Assembly (NCBI RefSeq): GCF_017876595.1 | Contig: NZ_JAGIOG010000001.1 | Location: forward strand, 372,001 to 436,000 | DNA length: 64,000 bases | Direction: 5' to 3' | Source: Aeromicrobium fastidiosum | Lineage (GTDB): Bacteria > Actinomycetota > Actinomycetes > Propionibacteriales > Nocardioidaceae | In this document: positions 17,805 through 26,318 of the stretch, piece after piece | Position numbering within the stretch: the stretch's first letter is position 1 | Layout of the letters: every line of letters begins with the position of its first letter | The notes under the pieces: generated by a model | What the model was told of the DNA's origin: nothing | Database searches by the model: none | Seen by the model: only the letters and a program-made list of their open reading frames with translations | Made by a program: the position numbers and the translations under genes

Positions 17805-18950
17805 GTGGCCGAGCAACCGAGGATCAGGGACAGGGGCGTCGTCATCGACGACGCCTTCGCAGGTCTGCAGCGATGGGGTCTGCGCCTCGTCGTGATCGCC
17901 GCGGCGGCCTACGTCGTCGGCTGGGGCATCGGTCATGTCTGGATGGTCCTGTTCCCCGTCTCGATGGCCCTGATCGTCGCGACGGTGCTGTCGCCGCCCG
18001 TGTCGTGGCTGCGCTCGAAGGGCGCACCGGCCGCCCTGGCCGCCGGCGTCGTGATCGTGGCATTCCTCGCGACGCTGGGCGGCATCGTCACGTTCCTCAT
18101 CCCCCAGGTCACCGAGCAGGCGGGCGAGATCGCGTCGAGCGCGTCGGACGGCCTGCAGGAGGTGCGCAACTGGCTCACGGGCGAGCCGTTCAACCTGTCC
18201 GAGAACCAGATCTCCGCGGCCATCGCAGCCCTGCAGGACAAGCTGCAGGACAGCGCGAGCGCGATCAGCTCGGGCGTCTTCACGACCATCAGCACGGCCA
18301 CGTCGATCATCATCAACATCGTCCTGATCCTGATGCTGTCGTTCTTCTTCATCAAGGACGGCCACCGGTTCCTGCCGTGGCTCAACACCCTCGGTGGTCA
18401 CCGCGCCGGCGACCACCTGACCGAGGTGCTCGGACGCGTGTGGAACACGCTCGGCAGCTTCATCCGCACCCAGACGCTCGTGTCGTTCATCGACGCGCTG
18501 ATCATCGGCATCGGCCTGGCGATCCTCGGCTCGCCCTTGGCGCTGCCACTGGCCGTCATCACGTTCTTCGGCGGCTACATCCCGATCGTCGGCGCGTTCA
18601 TCAGCGGCGGTGTCGCGGTGCTCGTGACCCTCGTGACCAACGACTACAAGGACGCGCTGATCGCGCTGGTCATCGTCGTCGCGGTGCAGCAGCTCGAGGG
18701 CAACGTGCTGTCGCCGATCCTGCAGGGCAAGACCATGAACCTGCACCCCGCGGTCGTGCTGCTCAGCGTCACGGCGGGCGGCTCGCTGTTCGGCATCACG
18801 GGCGCGTTCCTGGCGGTGCCGGTCGCCGCGACGGTCGCCGAGATCCTGCGCTACGTCAACGAGCGCATCGACGACTCGGTGTCGGTGCTGGCACCCAAGG
18901 ACGACGGCCGGGCGGCCGAGATCCTCGCCAACGACGAGCTAGCCGACTGA
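17805..18950 (+). CDS. AI-2E family transporter (PerM-like)
   Basis: The 381-residue protein has about eight transmembrane helices. It carries the family stretch FFGGYIPIVGAFISGG and VVAVQQLEGNVLSPILQGK. The name comes from TqsA, but members transport varied or unknown substrates, and some are sodium/proton antiporters. The start is GTG at 17805 with TAGGCT 6 nt upstream, consistent with leaderless transcription. The last 12 bp overlap the convergent NAD(P)-binding protein gene. Confidence 0.88.
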   Translation: MAEQPRIRDRGVVIDDAFAGLQRWGLRLVVIAAAAYVVGWGIGHVWMVLFPVSMALIVATVLSPPVSWLRSKGAPAALAAGVVIVAFLATLGGIVTFLIPQVTEQAGEIASSASDGLQEVRNWLTGEPFNLSENQISAAIAALQDKLQDSASAISSGVFTTISTATSIIINIVLILMLSFFFIKDGHRFLPWLNTLGGHRAGDHLTEVLGRVWNTLGSFIRTQTLVSFIDALIIGIGLAILGSPLALPLAVITFFGGYIPIVGAFISGGVAVLVTLVTNDYKDALIALVIVVAVQQLEGNVLSPILQGKTMNLHPAVVLLSVTAGGSLFGITGAFLAVPVAATVAEILRYVNERIDDSVSVLAPKDDGRAAEILANDELAD

Positions 18951-19859
18951 CAGAGCGGCCGACACGGCGTCGCGGAAGCTCGCGACGCCCCCGGCCGGAG
19001 CCCCGACGAGGTCGTCGAGGTCGTGCTCGCGGCACACCATGTCGAGCATCAGGCTCTCGATCAACGAGCTCGCGAGACTCGTCGGCACGGGCGCGAGGAT
19101 GCCGGCCCACAACGCCGCCGTGCGCGGAAGCAGCACCGGCACCGTCAGGATCGGCCGCCTGCGCAGCCCCGCGACCTCGGCGTAGACGGCGATCAGGTCG
19201 CGGTACGGCAGCGCATCGGCACCGCCGATGTCGAACGCTCGGCTGACGTCGGCGGGCAGGTCGGCGGCCGTCACGAGGTAGTGCAGCGCGTCGTCGATCG
19301 CGATCGGCTGCACCCGGTTGGCGAGCCAGTCGGGGCCGACGACGACCGGCAGCCGCTCGGTCACGGTGCGCAGCAGGTCGAACGAGACCGAGCCGGCGCC
19401 CACCACGATGCCGGCCTGCAGGACCGCGGTCGGCACGCCCGACTCGACCAGGATCTGCCCCACCTCGCGCCGCGACTCCAGGTGCGGCGACAGCGCGACG
19501 TCGTCGGGGTAGAGCCCGCCGAGGTAGACGATGCGCGAGACGCCCCGGGCTCGGCAGGCCTGGCCGAACCGGGTCGCGATCGTGCGGTCGCGGACCGCGT
19601 AGTCGTACGTGCCGGTCATCGAGTGGATCAGGAACCACGCGACGTCGACGCCGTCGGCCGCCCGGTTCAGCACCTCGACGTCCTGGGCGTCGCCCTCGAC
19701 GACGTCGACCTGTGACGCCCACGGCTGTCCGTCGAGCCCCGCGGCGTCACGGGTCAGGACCCGCACGGTCCAGCCGTCGGCGAGCAGCCGGTCGACGACG
19801 TTGGCACCGATGTATCCCGTGGCCCCGGTGACGAGGGCGCTGCGGTGGGCGGCAGGCAT
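18939..19859 (-). CDS. NAD(P)-binding SDR/NmrA-like protein
   Basis: The 306-residue product has an atypical short-chain dehydrogenase fold. The N-terminal ALVTGATGYIGANVVDRLL is the nucleotide-binding loop. A catalytic YxxxK is not evident (LGGLYPDDVALS instead), so it may bind NAD(P) without classic SDR chemistry. Related proteins are annotated as NADH-ubiquinone oxidoreductase subunit-like or nucleoside-diphosphate-sugar epimerases. The substrate is unknown. It overlaps the convergent transporter gene. Confidence 0.8.
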   Translation of the reverse strand: MPAAHRSALVTGATGYIGANVVDRLLADGWTVRVLTRDAAGLDGQPWASQVDVVEGDAQDVEVLNRAADGVDVAWFLIHSMTGTYDYAVRDRTIATRFGQACRARGVSRIVYLGGLYPDDVALSPHLESRREVGQILVESGVPTAVLQAGIVVGAGSVSFDLLRTVTERLPVVVGPDWLANRVQPIAIDDALHYLVTAADLPADVSRAFDIGGADALPYRDLIAVYAEVAGLRRRPILTVPVLLPRTAALWAGILAPVPTSLASSLIESLMLDMVCREHDLDDLVGAPAGGVASFRDAVSAALSVG

Positions 19860-19939
19860 GGATCGACCATCGCACGGCGCCGACGGCGTCGCCTCCCGAG
19901 TCGTGCGAGGATCGAGGGAATCGACAGGAGGTGGCCCCG

Positions 19940-20782
19940 ATGGCAGGACGACTGGTGCGTCGCACCCGCGTCACGCGGTTCGCCGCCGACGGGTCGTCGA
20001 TCGGACGCGAGGACTCGCTGGCCGTCGAGGAGCCACTCGAGATCCGCGTCAGCGGCAGCTCGTTCTCGGTCACGATGCGCTCGCCGGGCGACGACTTCGA
20101 CCTCGTCGGCGGCTTCCTGGTGTCCGAGGGCGTCGTCTGGGACGCCGACCAGCTCGCGTCGATGCGGTTCTGCGCCGGCACCGACGACCAGGGCCTGCAG
20201 ACGTTCAACGTCATCGACGCCGAGCTGAGCCCCGGCACCGCCCCGCCCGACCTGAGCCTCGAGCGGCACGTCTACACGTCGAGCTCGTGCGGCATCTGCG
20301 GCACGGCCTCGATCGACGCGGTGCACAAGGCCACGCACTTCAGCCTGGGCGACGACGACACGTCCTGGAGCAGCGCCCTGCTGGGTTCATTGCCCGACCG
20401 CCTCCGAGAGCACCAGAAGGTGTTCGACCGCACCGGCGGCGTCCACGCGGCCGGGCTGTTCTCGACCGACGGCGAGCTGCTCTGCCTGCGTGAGGACGTC
20501 GGCCGGCACAACGCGGTCGACAAGGTCGTCGGCTGGGCCCTGCGCGAGCGGCGACTCCCCCTGCGCGGCACCGTGCTGCAGGTGTCGGGGCGCGCGTCGT
20601 TCGAGCTCGTCCAGAAGGCGCACATGGCCGGCATCCCGGTGCTGGCCGCCGTCTCGGCACCGTCGTCCCTGGCCGTCGAGCACGCGGAGTCGGCCGGCAT
20701 GACGCTGCTCGGGTTCAGTCGCGGGGGCGGGTTCAACGTCTATGCGGGAGTTCACCGGATCACGACACCCTCGCCCTCGTAG
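19940..20782 (+). CDS. fdhD: Formate dehydrogenase accessory sulfurtransferase FdhD
   Basis: The product is 280 residues. FdhD passes sulfur to the bis-MGD molybdenum cofactor of formate dehydrogenase. The CxxC loop SSSCGICG holds Cys117 and Cys120, and LREDVGRHNAVDKVVGWAL is the signature segment. AGGAGG at 19927-19932 supports the ATG at 19940 over the in-frame GTG at 19931. No formate dehydrogenase genes are in the window, so its client is elsewhere. Confidence 0.95.
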   Translation: MAGRLVRRTRVTRFAADGSSIGREDSLAVEEPLEIRVSGSSFSVTMRSPGDDFDLVGGFLVSEGVVWDADQLASMRFCAGTDDQGLQTFNVIDAELSPGTAPPDLSLERHVYTSSSCGICGTASIDAVHKATHFSLGDDDTSWSSALLGSLPDRLREHQKVFDRTGGVHAAGLFSTDGELLCLREDVGRHNAVDKVVGWALRERRLPLRGTVLQVSGRASFELVQKAHMAGIPVLAAVSAPSSLAVEHAESAGMTLLGFSRGGGFNVYAGVHRITTPSPS

Positions 20783-20850
20783 ACTGTCCCGGTCTGCCGC
20801 TCCTGGCACGGTGCAGACACCGGCCCTCGCGAACAGGTAGATGGATCTCC

Positions 20851-22593
20851 GTGAACGACAGCAGCACCTTCAGCGCCTCCCCGCAGACGACCCTCGTCGA
20901 CGCAGGACGGCTGGCAGCGCTGGCGGCGCTCGGACTGACGGAACGGTCGGACCCGGGCATGGAGCGGTTCGCCGAGCGCGTGCGCGACCAGCTGGGCGTC
21001 CCCGTGTCGCTGGTGTCGCTGGTCCAGCATGATCAGCAGGTCTTCCCGGGCATGTGCGGGCTGCCCGACCCCTGGGCGAGCCGCCGCGCCACGCCGCTGA
21101 GCCACTCGTTCTGCCAGCACGTCGTCACGACCGGCGAGCCGCTCGTCGTCGAGGACGCCCGCCTGGCACCGCTGGTGCGCGACAACCTCGCGACGATCGA
21201 GATCGGGGTCGTCGGCTACGCCGGATCACCCCTGACCGACGACCGTGGTCACGTGCTCGGATCGCTCTGCGCGATCGACACCAAGCCCCGGCGGTGGACC
21301 GAGCGTGAGCTGGCGATCCTGCACGACATCGCGACCGACTGCTCCAACGAGCTGCGGCTGCGGCTCGCCAGGCTCGACGCCGAGCTCGAGCGCGAGCGAC
21401 GCGACGCGATCGATGCCGAGCTGCAGATCGCGCTGACCCGGTCGCAGCAGCTCCTGAGCGTCGCCGAGGTGCTCAACGCGTGCCGCTCGATCGACGACGT
21501 GCGCCGCGCCCTCGACAGCTTCGTCGACCCCCGCAGCGGGCTGATCGAGCTCACGGTGCACCTCGACGCCAGCCGGCCGCGCCTGGCCGCCGACACCGAG
21601 CTCGTGGTCGTCGCCGACATCGAGGCCCCCGACAGCCGGCTCGACGCGGACGAGCGCTCGGCCCTGCGGCAGCGCGGGGCGCGGAGCGTGGCCTACCTGC
21701 CCCTGCACGGCTCGGGTCCCCTGCTGGGGCACGTGGAGCTGGTCTGGGACGCCCCCCGCGACATGGAGCCGCAGGAGCGTCCCATGGCCGCGGCCCTCGC
21801 CGCCTACACGGGCCAGGCGCTGGAGCGCGCGATCCTCATCCAGAACCGCATCGACGTCGCCCGCGAGCTGCAGGCAGCGATGCTCGCCCCGCTGCCCCGC
21901 GAGACGGGTCTCGACCTGGCCGCGTGCTACCTGCCGGCGATGGCCGAGGAGCAGATCGGTGGCGACTGGTACGACGCCTTCGTGCTGCCGGGGGGCGACG
22001 GCGGGGGCGCGTCGGTCGTCGTCAGCGTCGGCGACGTCACGGGCCACGACATCGCGGCGGCGACGGTCATGGGCCAGGTGCGCGCGATGCTGCGGCAGAC
22101 CGCCTGGGACCACCCCGATGCCGCGCCATCGGCCCACCTCGCCGGGCTCGAGCTCGCGTGCGAGGCCTTCGACATCCCCGCCAGCGGCACGGCCGTCGTG
22201 GCACGCCTGACCCCCGTGCCGGGCACGGGCCGCTGGCAGATGACGTGGGTCAATGCGGGCCACCCGCCGCCGCTGGTCGTCGAGCCCGAGGGCCGCACCG
22301 GCTTGCTGACCGACCACGACATGCTGTTCGGGTATCCCGATCTCGCGACCCGGTCACGTCGGGACCACATGATCGAGCTGCAGCCGGGAGCGACCGTCGT
22401 GCTCTACACCGACGGCATCACCGACGAGTCGTCGATCGACCGCGACGACCAGGTCGTGGCCCTCGTCGACGTCGTCGGCCGCACCCGCGCCCAGGGATCG
22501 CAGGCTGTCGTCCGGGCGCTGGCCGACCGGTTCGTCGACATGTCCGACGACGTCGTCGCGCTGGTGCTGCAGGTGCCCCCGGCCGACGCGTAG
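20851..22593 (+). CDS. GAF-domain PP2C/SpoIIE-type serine phosphatase
   Basis: The product is 580 residues. A GAF domain (about 35-190; SHSFCQHVVTTGEPLVVEDA, GSLCAIDTKPR) is followed by a helical linker and a second, diverged GAF-like region (about 205-330). The C-terminal SpoIIE/PP2C phosphatase domain (about 350-578) has EEQIGGDWYDAF, GDVTGHDIAAA, NAGHPPPL and LYTDGITD, the metal-binding aspartates being in these motifs. Such proteins dephosphorylate STAS antagonists in partner-switching networks. An STAS protein and an anti-sigma-type kinase occur 6 kb away and are plausible partners. The start is GTG at 20851. Confidence 0.9.
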   Translation: MNDSSTFSASPQTTLVDAGRLAALAALGLTERSDPGMERFAERVRDQLGVPVSLVSLVQHDQQVFPGMCGLPDPWASRRATPLSHSFCQHVVTTGEPLVVEDARLAPLVRDNLATIEIGVVGYAGSPLTDDRGHVLGSLCAIDTKPRRWTERELAILHDIATDCSNELRLRLARLDAELERERRDAIDAELQIALTRSQQLLSVAEVLNACRSIDDVRRALDSFVDPRSGLIELTVHLDASRPRLAADTELVVVADIEAPDSRLDADERSALRQRGARSVAYLPLHGSGPLLGHVELVWDAPRDMEPQERPMAAALAAYTGQALERAILIQNRIDVARELQAAMLAPLPRETGLDLAACYLPAMAEEQIGGDWYDAFVLPGGDGGGASVVVSVGDVTGHDIAAATVMGQVRAMLRQTAWDHPDAAPSAHLAGLELACEAFDIPASGTAVVARLTPVPGTGRWQMTWVNAGHPPPLVVEPEGRTGLLTDHDMLFGYPDLATRSRRDHMIELQPGATVVLYTDGITDESSIDRDDQVVALVDVVGRTRAQGSQAVVRALADRFVDMSDDVVALVLQVPPADA

Positions 22594-22596
22594 GCG

Positions 22597-23160
22597 TCAG
22601 CGCACGACGTCGAACACGTTCTTCTGGATGCCGTTGGAGTAGACCTCGTGCTCGACGAGCGACAGCTTCGTGGCGTCGACGTCGGAGGTGCCGAACAGCC
22701 GCCGGCCCGCGCCGAGGAGCAGCGGGAACACCAGCAGGTGGTAGCGGTCGACGAGGCCCGCATCGGCCAGTCCCTGCGCCAGGGTCGCGCTGCCGTGCAC
22801 CGCGATGGGGCCGCCCTCGGTCTGCTTGAGCGCGGCGACCTCGTCGAGCGACGACAGCACCGTCGCCGGCCACCTCTCGTCACCCTCGGTCAGGGTCGTC
22901 GAGACGACGTAGCGGGGCATCGCGTTGTAGCCCGCGAAGTCGTCCATCGTCGGCCACACGGGGGCGAACGCCTCGTACGACACCCGGCCCAGCAGCAGCG
23001 CCGCGGTCTCCTCCTGCTCGCGGCCCTTGATCTCGTAGGCCTCGGGGACGAACTCGACGTCCTTGAACGTCCAGCCCGCGTTGCGGTATCCGGCCTCGCC
23101 GCCCGGTGCCTCCATGACGCCGTCGAGGGACACGAACGAGGTGACGATGAGGGTGCGCAC
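22597..23160 (-). CDS. Dihydrofolate reductase family protein (RibD C-terminal type)
   Basis: The 187-residue protein starts RTLIVTSFVSLDGVMEAPGG and has LLLGRVSYEAFAPVWP and a C-terminal HLLVFPLLLGAGRRLF, the signature of the RibD_C/YyaP-like branch. It probably binds NADPH. True folate reduction is unlikely, and the substrate is unknown. AGGAG precedes the start at 23160. It is convergent with the phosphatase gene with a 3-nt gap. Confidence 0.85.
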   Translation of the reverse strand: MRTLIVTSFVSLDGVMEAPGGEAGYRNAGWTFKDVEFVPEAYEIKGREQEETAALLLGRVSYEAFAPVWPTMDDFAGYNAMPRYVVSTTLTEGDERWPATVLSSLDEVAALKQTEGGPIAVHGSATLAQGLADAGLVDRYHLLVFPLLLGAGRRLFGTSDVDATKLSLVEHEVYSNGIQKNVFDVVR

Positions 23161-23213
23161 GGATTCTCCTGGGGTGGTCGGGCGACCCAGCCTGTCAGTC
23201 CGTCACGGGTCTG

Positions 23214-24842
23214 TCACGCACCCGTGGGCAGCGTCCGCTCCAGGATCGCCGCGACGTCGAGGCCTGCCGGCAGCGTGCCGTAGGCGGTGCCCCAGTCGCC
23301 GCCGAGTCGCGAGGCGCAGAAGGCGTCGGCGACGGCCGGCGTGGCGTGGCGGACGAGCAGTGAGGCCTGGAAGACCAGCGCGAGCTGCTCGACGACGCGC
23401 CGGGCCCGGTGCTCGATGTCGTCGAACGACGTCAGCTCCTTCTTGAGCCGCACAAGCGCATCGTCGAACCGGGCGTCGGAGCCCTCGGCCTGCTCGACCT
23501 CGCCGAAGTAGACGTCGAGCGTGTGCGGCTCGCGTGCCATCGCCCGCAGCGCGTCGAGCGCCGCGACGTTGCCGGAGCCCTCCCAGATCGACATCAGGGG
23601 TGCCTCGCGGTAGAGGCGCGGCAGGTCGGAGTCCTCGATGTAGCCGTTGCCGCCCAGGCACTCGAGCGCCTCGCCGACGACCATCGGGGCCCGCTTGCAG
23701 ACCTGGTACTTCGTGACGGCCAGGGCGATGCGCCGCAGTGCCGCCTCCTGCTCGTCGCCGCGGATCGCCCGGTCGTTGGCGCCGGCGAGGCGCATCATCG
23801 CGGTCGTCGCGGCCTCGGACTCCAGGGTCAGGTCGGCGAGCACGTTGCGCATCAGCGGCTGGTCGACCAGCTGCCGACCGAAGGCCGACCGGTGCCGGGC
23901 GTGGTGCGTCGCCTGGACGAGCGCCGAGCGCATCGCGGTCGACGATCCGATGACGCAGTCGAGGCGGGTCATGTTGACCATCTCGACGATCGTCCGCACG
24001 CCCCGGCCCTCCTCGCCGACGAGCCAGCCGGAGGCACCGTCGTACTCGATCTCGGAGGACGCGTTGGAGCGGTTGCCGAGCTTGTCCTTGAGCCGCATGA
24101 GCTGCAGGCTGTTGCGCTCGCCGCCGGGCAGGACGCGCGGCACCATGAAGCACGACAGGCCCGACCCGGTCTGCGCCAGCGTCAGGAACAGGTCGGACAT
24201 CGGCGCACTCGTGAACCACTTGTGCCCCACCAGCTCGTAGGTGCCGTCGGGACGTTCGGTCGCCGTCGTCGTGTTGGCCCGCACGTCGGAGCCGCCCTGC
24301 TTCTCGGTCATCGACATGCCGGCGATGAGCCCCCGCTTGGTCGCGGGATCGGCCAGGACCGGGTCGTACTCGCGGCCCGTCAGCAGCGGCTCGAACTGCG
24401 TCGCGAGGTCGGGGGCCGCCCGCAGCGCCGGGACGACGGCGTACGTCATCGAGATGGGGCAGCCGTGCCCGGCGTCGACGTTCCAGACCGCGAACTTGGC
24501 GGCTCGCGCGACGTGTGCTCCGGGACGGTCGTCGGCCCACGGAGCCCCGTGCAGCCCGTGACCGACCGCGGTGCGCATGAGCTCGTGGTACGACGGCGTG
24601 TACTCGACCTCGTCGATGCGGTGGCCGTAGCGGTCGTGCGTGTGCAGGACGGGCTTGTCGCGCTCGGCGACGCGCCCGAGGTGCTGCGCCTCGGCCGTGC
24701 CGGCGAGGCGACCGAGCGCGGAGACGTCCTCGAGCGCCCATCCGGCGCCCTCGCGCTCGAGCCCCTCACGCAGGGCCCGGTCGTCGCTGGTGTCGTGGCC
24801 GACCAGCGGCGGGACCTGGTTGAGCACCTCGTGGGTCGTCAT
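23214..24842 (-). CDS. AidB-like acyl-CoA dehydrogenase family flavoprotein
   Basis: The product is 542 residues, longer than ordinary acyl-CoA dehydrogenases and typical of the AidB/isovaleryl branch. An N-terminal extension (about 1-160) precedes the FAD domains. MSMTEKQGGSDVRANTT is the AidB-type signature, and ECLGGNGYIEDSDLPRLYREA follows near residue 410. AidB of E. coli is an alkylation-response flavoprotein; the role here is unproven. The promoter is clear: TTGACA, 16 nt, TAACAT, then 6 nt to the ATG. It lies inside a palindrome (24850-24889). Confidence 0.88.
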   Translation of the reverse strand: MTTHEVLNQVPPLVGHDTSDDRALREGLEREGAGWALEDVSALGRLAGTAEAQHLGRVAERDKPVLHTHDRYGHRIDEVEYTPSYHELMRTAVGHGLHGAPWADDRPGAHVARAAKFAVWNVDAGHGCPISMTYAVVPALRAAPDLATQFEPLLTGREYDPVLADPATKRGLIAGMSMTEKQGGSDVRANTTTATERPDGTYELVGHKWFTSAPMSDLFLTLAQTGSGLSCFMVPRVLPGGERNSLQLMRLKDKLGNRSNASSEIEYDGASGWLVGEEGRGVRTIVEMVNMTRLDCVIGSSTAMRSALVQATHHARHRSAFGRQLVDQPLMRNVLADLTLESEAATTAMMRLAGANDRAIRGDEQEAALRRIALAVTKYQVCKRAPMVVGEALECLGGNGYIEDSDLPRLYREAPLMSIWEGSGNVAALDALRAMAREPHTLDVYFGEVEQAEGSDARFDDALVRLKKELTSFDDIEHRARRVVEQLALVFQASLLVRHATPAVADAFCASRLGGDWGTAYGTLPAGLDVAAILERTLPTGA

Positions 24843-24849
24843 GACTCGA

Positions 24850-24889
24850 TGTTACGACCTGTTGCTCGACTGTCAACTATTTCGTAACA
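24850..24889. promoter_or_regulatory. Promoter of the AidB-like gene enclosed in an 8-bp-arm palindrome
   Basis: TGTTACGA (24850-24857) and TCGTAACA (24882-24889) are perfect inverted copies. Between them, on the minus strand, sits TTGACA, and the -10 TAACAT overlaps the inner arm. The arms therefore flank the whole RNA polymerase site. The divergent PaaX-like regulator starting at 24928 is the obvious candidate to bind here. Confidence 0.55.
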
Positions 24890-24927
24890 GCACGGGTGGT
24901 CGGACGGCGTGTGGCAGAGTGGCCGCC

Positions 24928-25656
24928 GTGACCGCGTACGCACCTCTCTCGGCACGCTCGGTCGTCCTCAGCCTGATCCTCGGCACGCCGTCGCGGGCCC
25001 TGACCGCGGCCCAGCTCGCCGACGCGGCCCGCCACGTCGGCATCAATCCCGCGACGGTGCGCGTCGCGCTGACCCGGGCGGTCGCGAGCGACGAGCTGGT
25101 GCGGGACGGATCGCTCTACCGCCTGGGCCCGCGGCTGGTCGAGCGCCGCGAGCGCCAAGACGCCCACGCATCGGTCACCGCGTGGGACGGGACGTGGGAG
25201 ACGGTCGTGGTCGTGACATCGGGGCGCTCGAGCAGCGACCGCGCCGCGCTGCGCACCCTGCTGACCCGGGCGAGGCTCGCCGAACTGCGTGAGGGCGTGT
25301 GGATGCGTCCGGCCAACCTGCGCCGCGAGACCCCGGCGGACGCGTCGGTCGACGTCCGGACGTTCTCCACGACGTCCGACGACCCTGCCGGCCTCGTCGC
25401 CGACCTGTGGGACCTCTCCGGCTGGGCGGCCGAGACCCGCCGCGTCGTGACAGCCCTCGAGCGCACCCGACAGCCGGGTGAACGACTCGCCGTCGCGGCG
25501 CACCTCGTGCGCCACCTCTCGGACGATCCACTGCTTCCGGCCGAGCTGGCGCCCGCCGACTGGCCTGCCGACGAGGCCCGCGCGGCCTACAGCAGCTATC
25601 TCGCCGAGCTGGAGGACGTGGTCAGCGCCGGGCGAACACGTCGTCGTCCGGCCTGA
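24928..25656 (+). CDS. PaaX-like transcriptional regulator
   Basis: The product is 242 residues. The N-terminal winged helix domain (VVLSLILGTPSRALTAAQL ... INPATVRVALTRAVASDELV, about 10-65) is followed by the central PaaX domain (WDGTWETVVV) and a C-terminal helical part. PaaX proteins repress catabolic genes and respond to acyl-CoA esters, which fits a divergent acyl-CoA dehydrogenase-family gene. The start is GTG at 24928. The last 35 bp overlap the convergent TetR-type gene. Confidence 0.85.
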   Translation: MTAYAPLSARSVVLSLILGTPSRALTAAQLADAARHVGINPATVRVALTRAVASDELVRDGSLYRLGPRLVERRERQDAHASVTAWDGTWETVVVVTSGRSSSDRAALRTLLTRARLAELREGVWMRPANLRRETPADASVDVRTFSTTSDDPAGLVADLWDLSGWAAETRRVVTALERTRQPGERLAVAAHLVRHLSDDPLLPAELAPADWPADEARAAYSSYLAELEDVVSAGRTRRRPA

Positions 25657-26302
25657 TGACCGCACCGGTGCTCGCAGCGTACGAACGGTCGATCGCGGCC
25701 AGGACCTGGTCGAGCGTCTGATCGCGCGACGCGTCGGGAGTCCCGGCGAGCGGTCCGTCGATGTGCAGGAGCGAGAAGCCGTGGACGACGGACCAGCACG
25801 TGGCCTCGGCACCCACGCGGGCGTCGGTCGACAGGTAGCCGACCGCGACGAGCCCGTCGAGGGCCGCGCTCAGCATCCCGTACGGATCGACGGAGGGGTC
25901 GAGTGCGAGGTCGATCTCGCCGTCGGGACCGGGCTGCGGCCTGACGGCGAACGCACTGCGGAACAGGCCCGGCTCGGCCAGTGCGTAGGCGACATAGCCC
26001 TCACCGACCGCCATCAGGCGCTGGCGTGCCCGCAGCACCGCGTCGACGGGGCCGGTGCGCTCGACGGCGTCGAGCCGCAGCTGCATCGACTCGACGAGCC
26101 CCCGCATGGCCCGGACCGCGACCTCGGCCACGAGCTCGTCGCGGTGGGCGAAGTGCCGGTAGGCCGCACTGTGCGACACACCCACGGTGCGGGCGAGATC
26201 GCGCAGCCCGATGCCGTCGGGCCCATTGGTGCGGGCGGCCTCGACGGCGGCCTCGACCAGCGCCTCGCGCAGGTTGCCGTGATGGTAGGACGAGGCGGGC
26301 AT
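25622..26302 (-). CDS. TetR/AcrR family regulator
   Basis: The product is 226 residues. The N-terminal TetR helix-turn-helix is at about residues 25-50 (IGLRDLARTVGVSHSAAYRHFAHRDEL). The C-terminal ligand domain has CWSVVHGFSLLHIDGPL, a WHG-type domain. The ATG at 26302 has TACCGT 6 nt upstream, so it can be transcribed on its own from within the end of the exporter gene 16 nt upstream. It probably regulates that exporter through the operator at 27861-27887. Confidence 0.88.
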   Translation of the reverse strand: MPASSYHHGNLREALVEAAVEAARTNGPDGIGLRDLARTVGVSHSAAYRHFAHRDELVAEVAVRAMRGLVESMQLRLDAVERTGPVDAVLRARQRLMAVGEGYVAYALAEPGLFRSAFAVRPQPGPDGEIDLALDPSVDPYGMLSAALDGLVAVGYLSTDARVGAEATCWSVVHGFSLLHIDGPLAGTPDASRDQTLDQVLAAIDRSYAASTGAVIRPDDDVFARR

Positions 26303-26318
26303 GGCCTCACGGTAGCCG

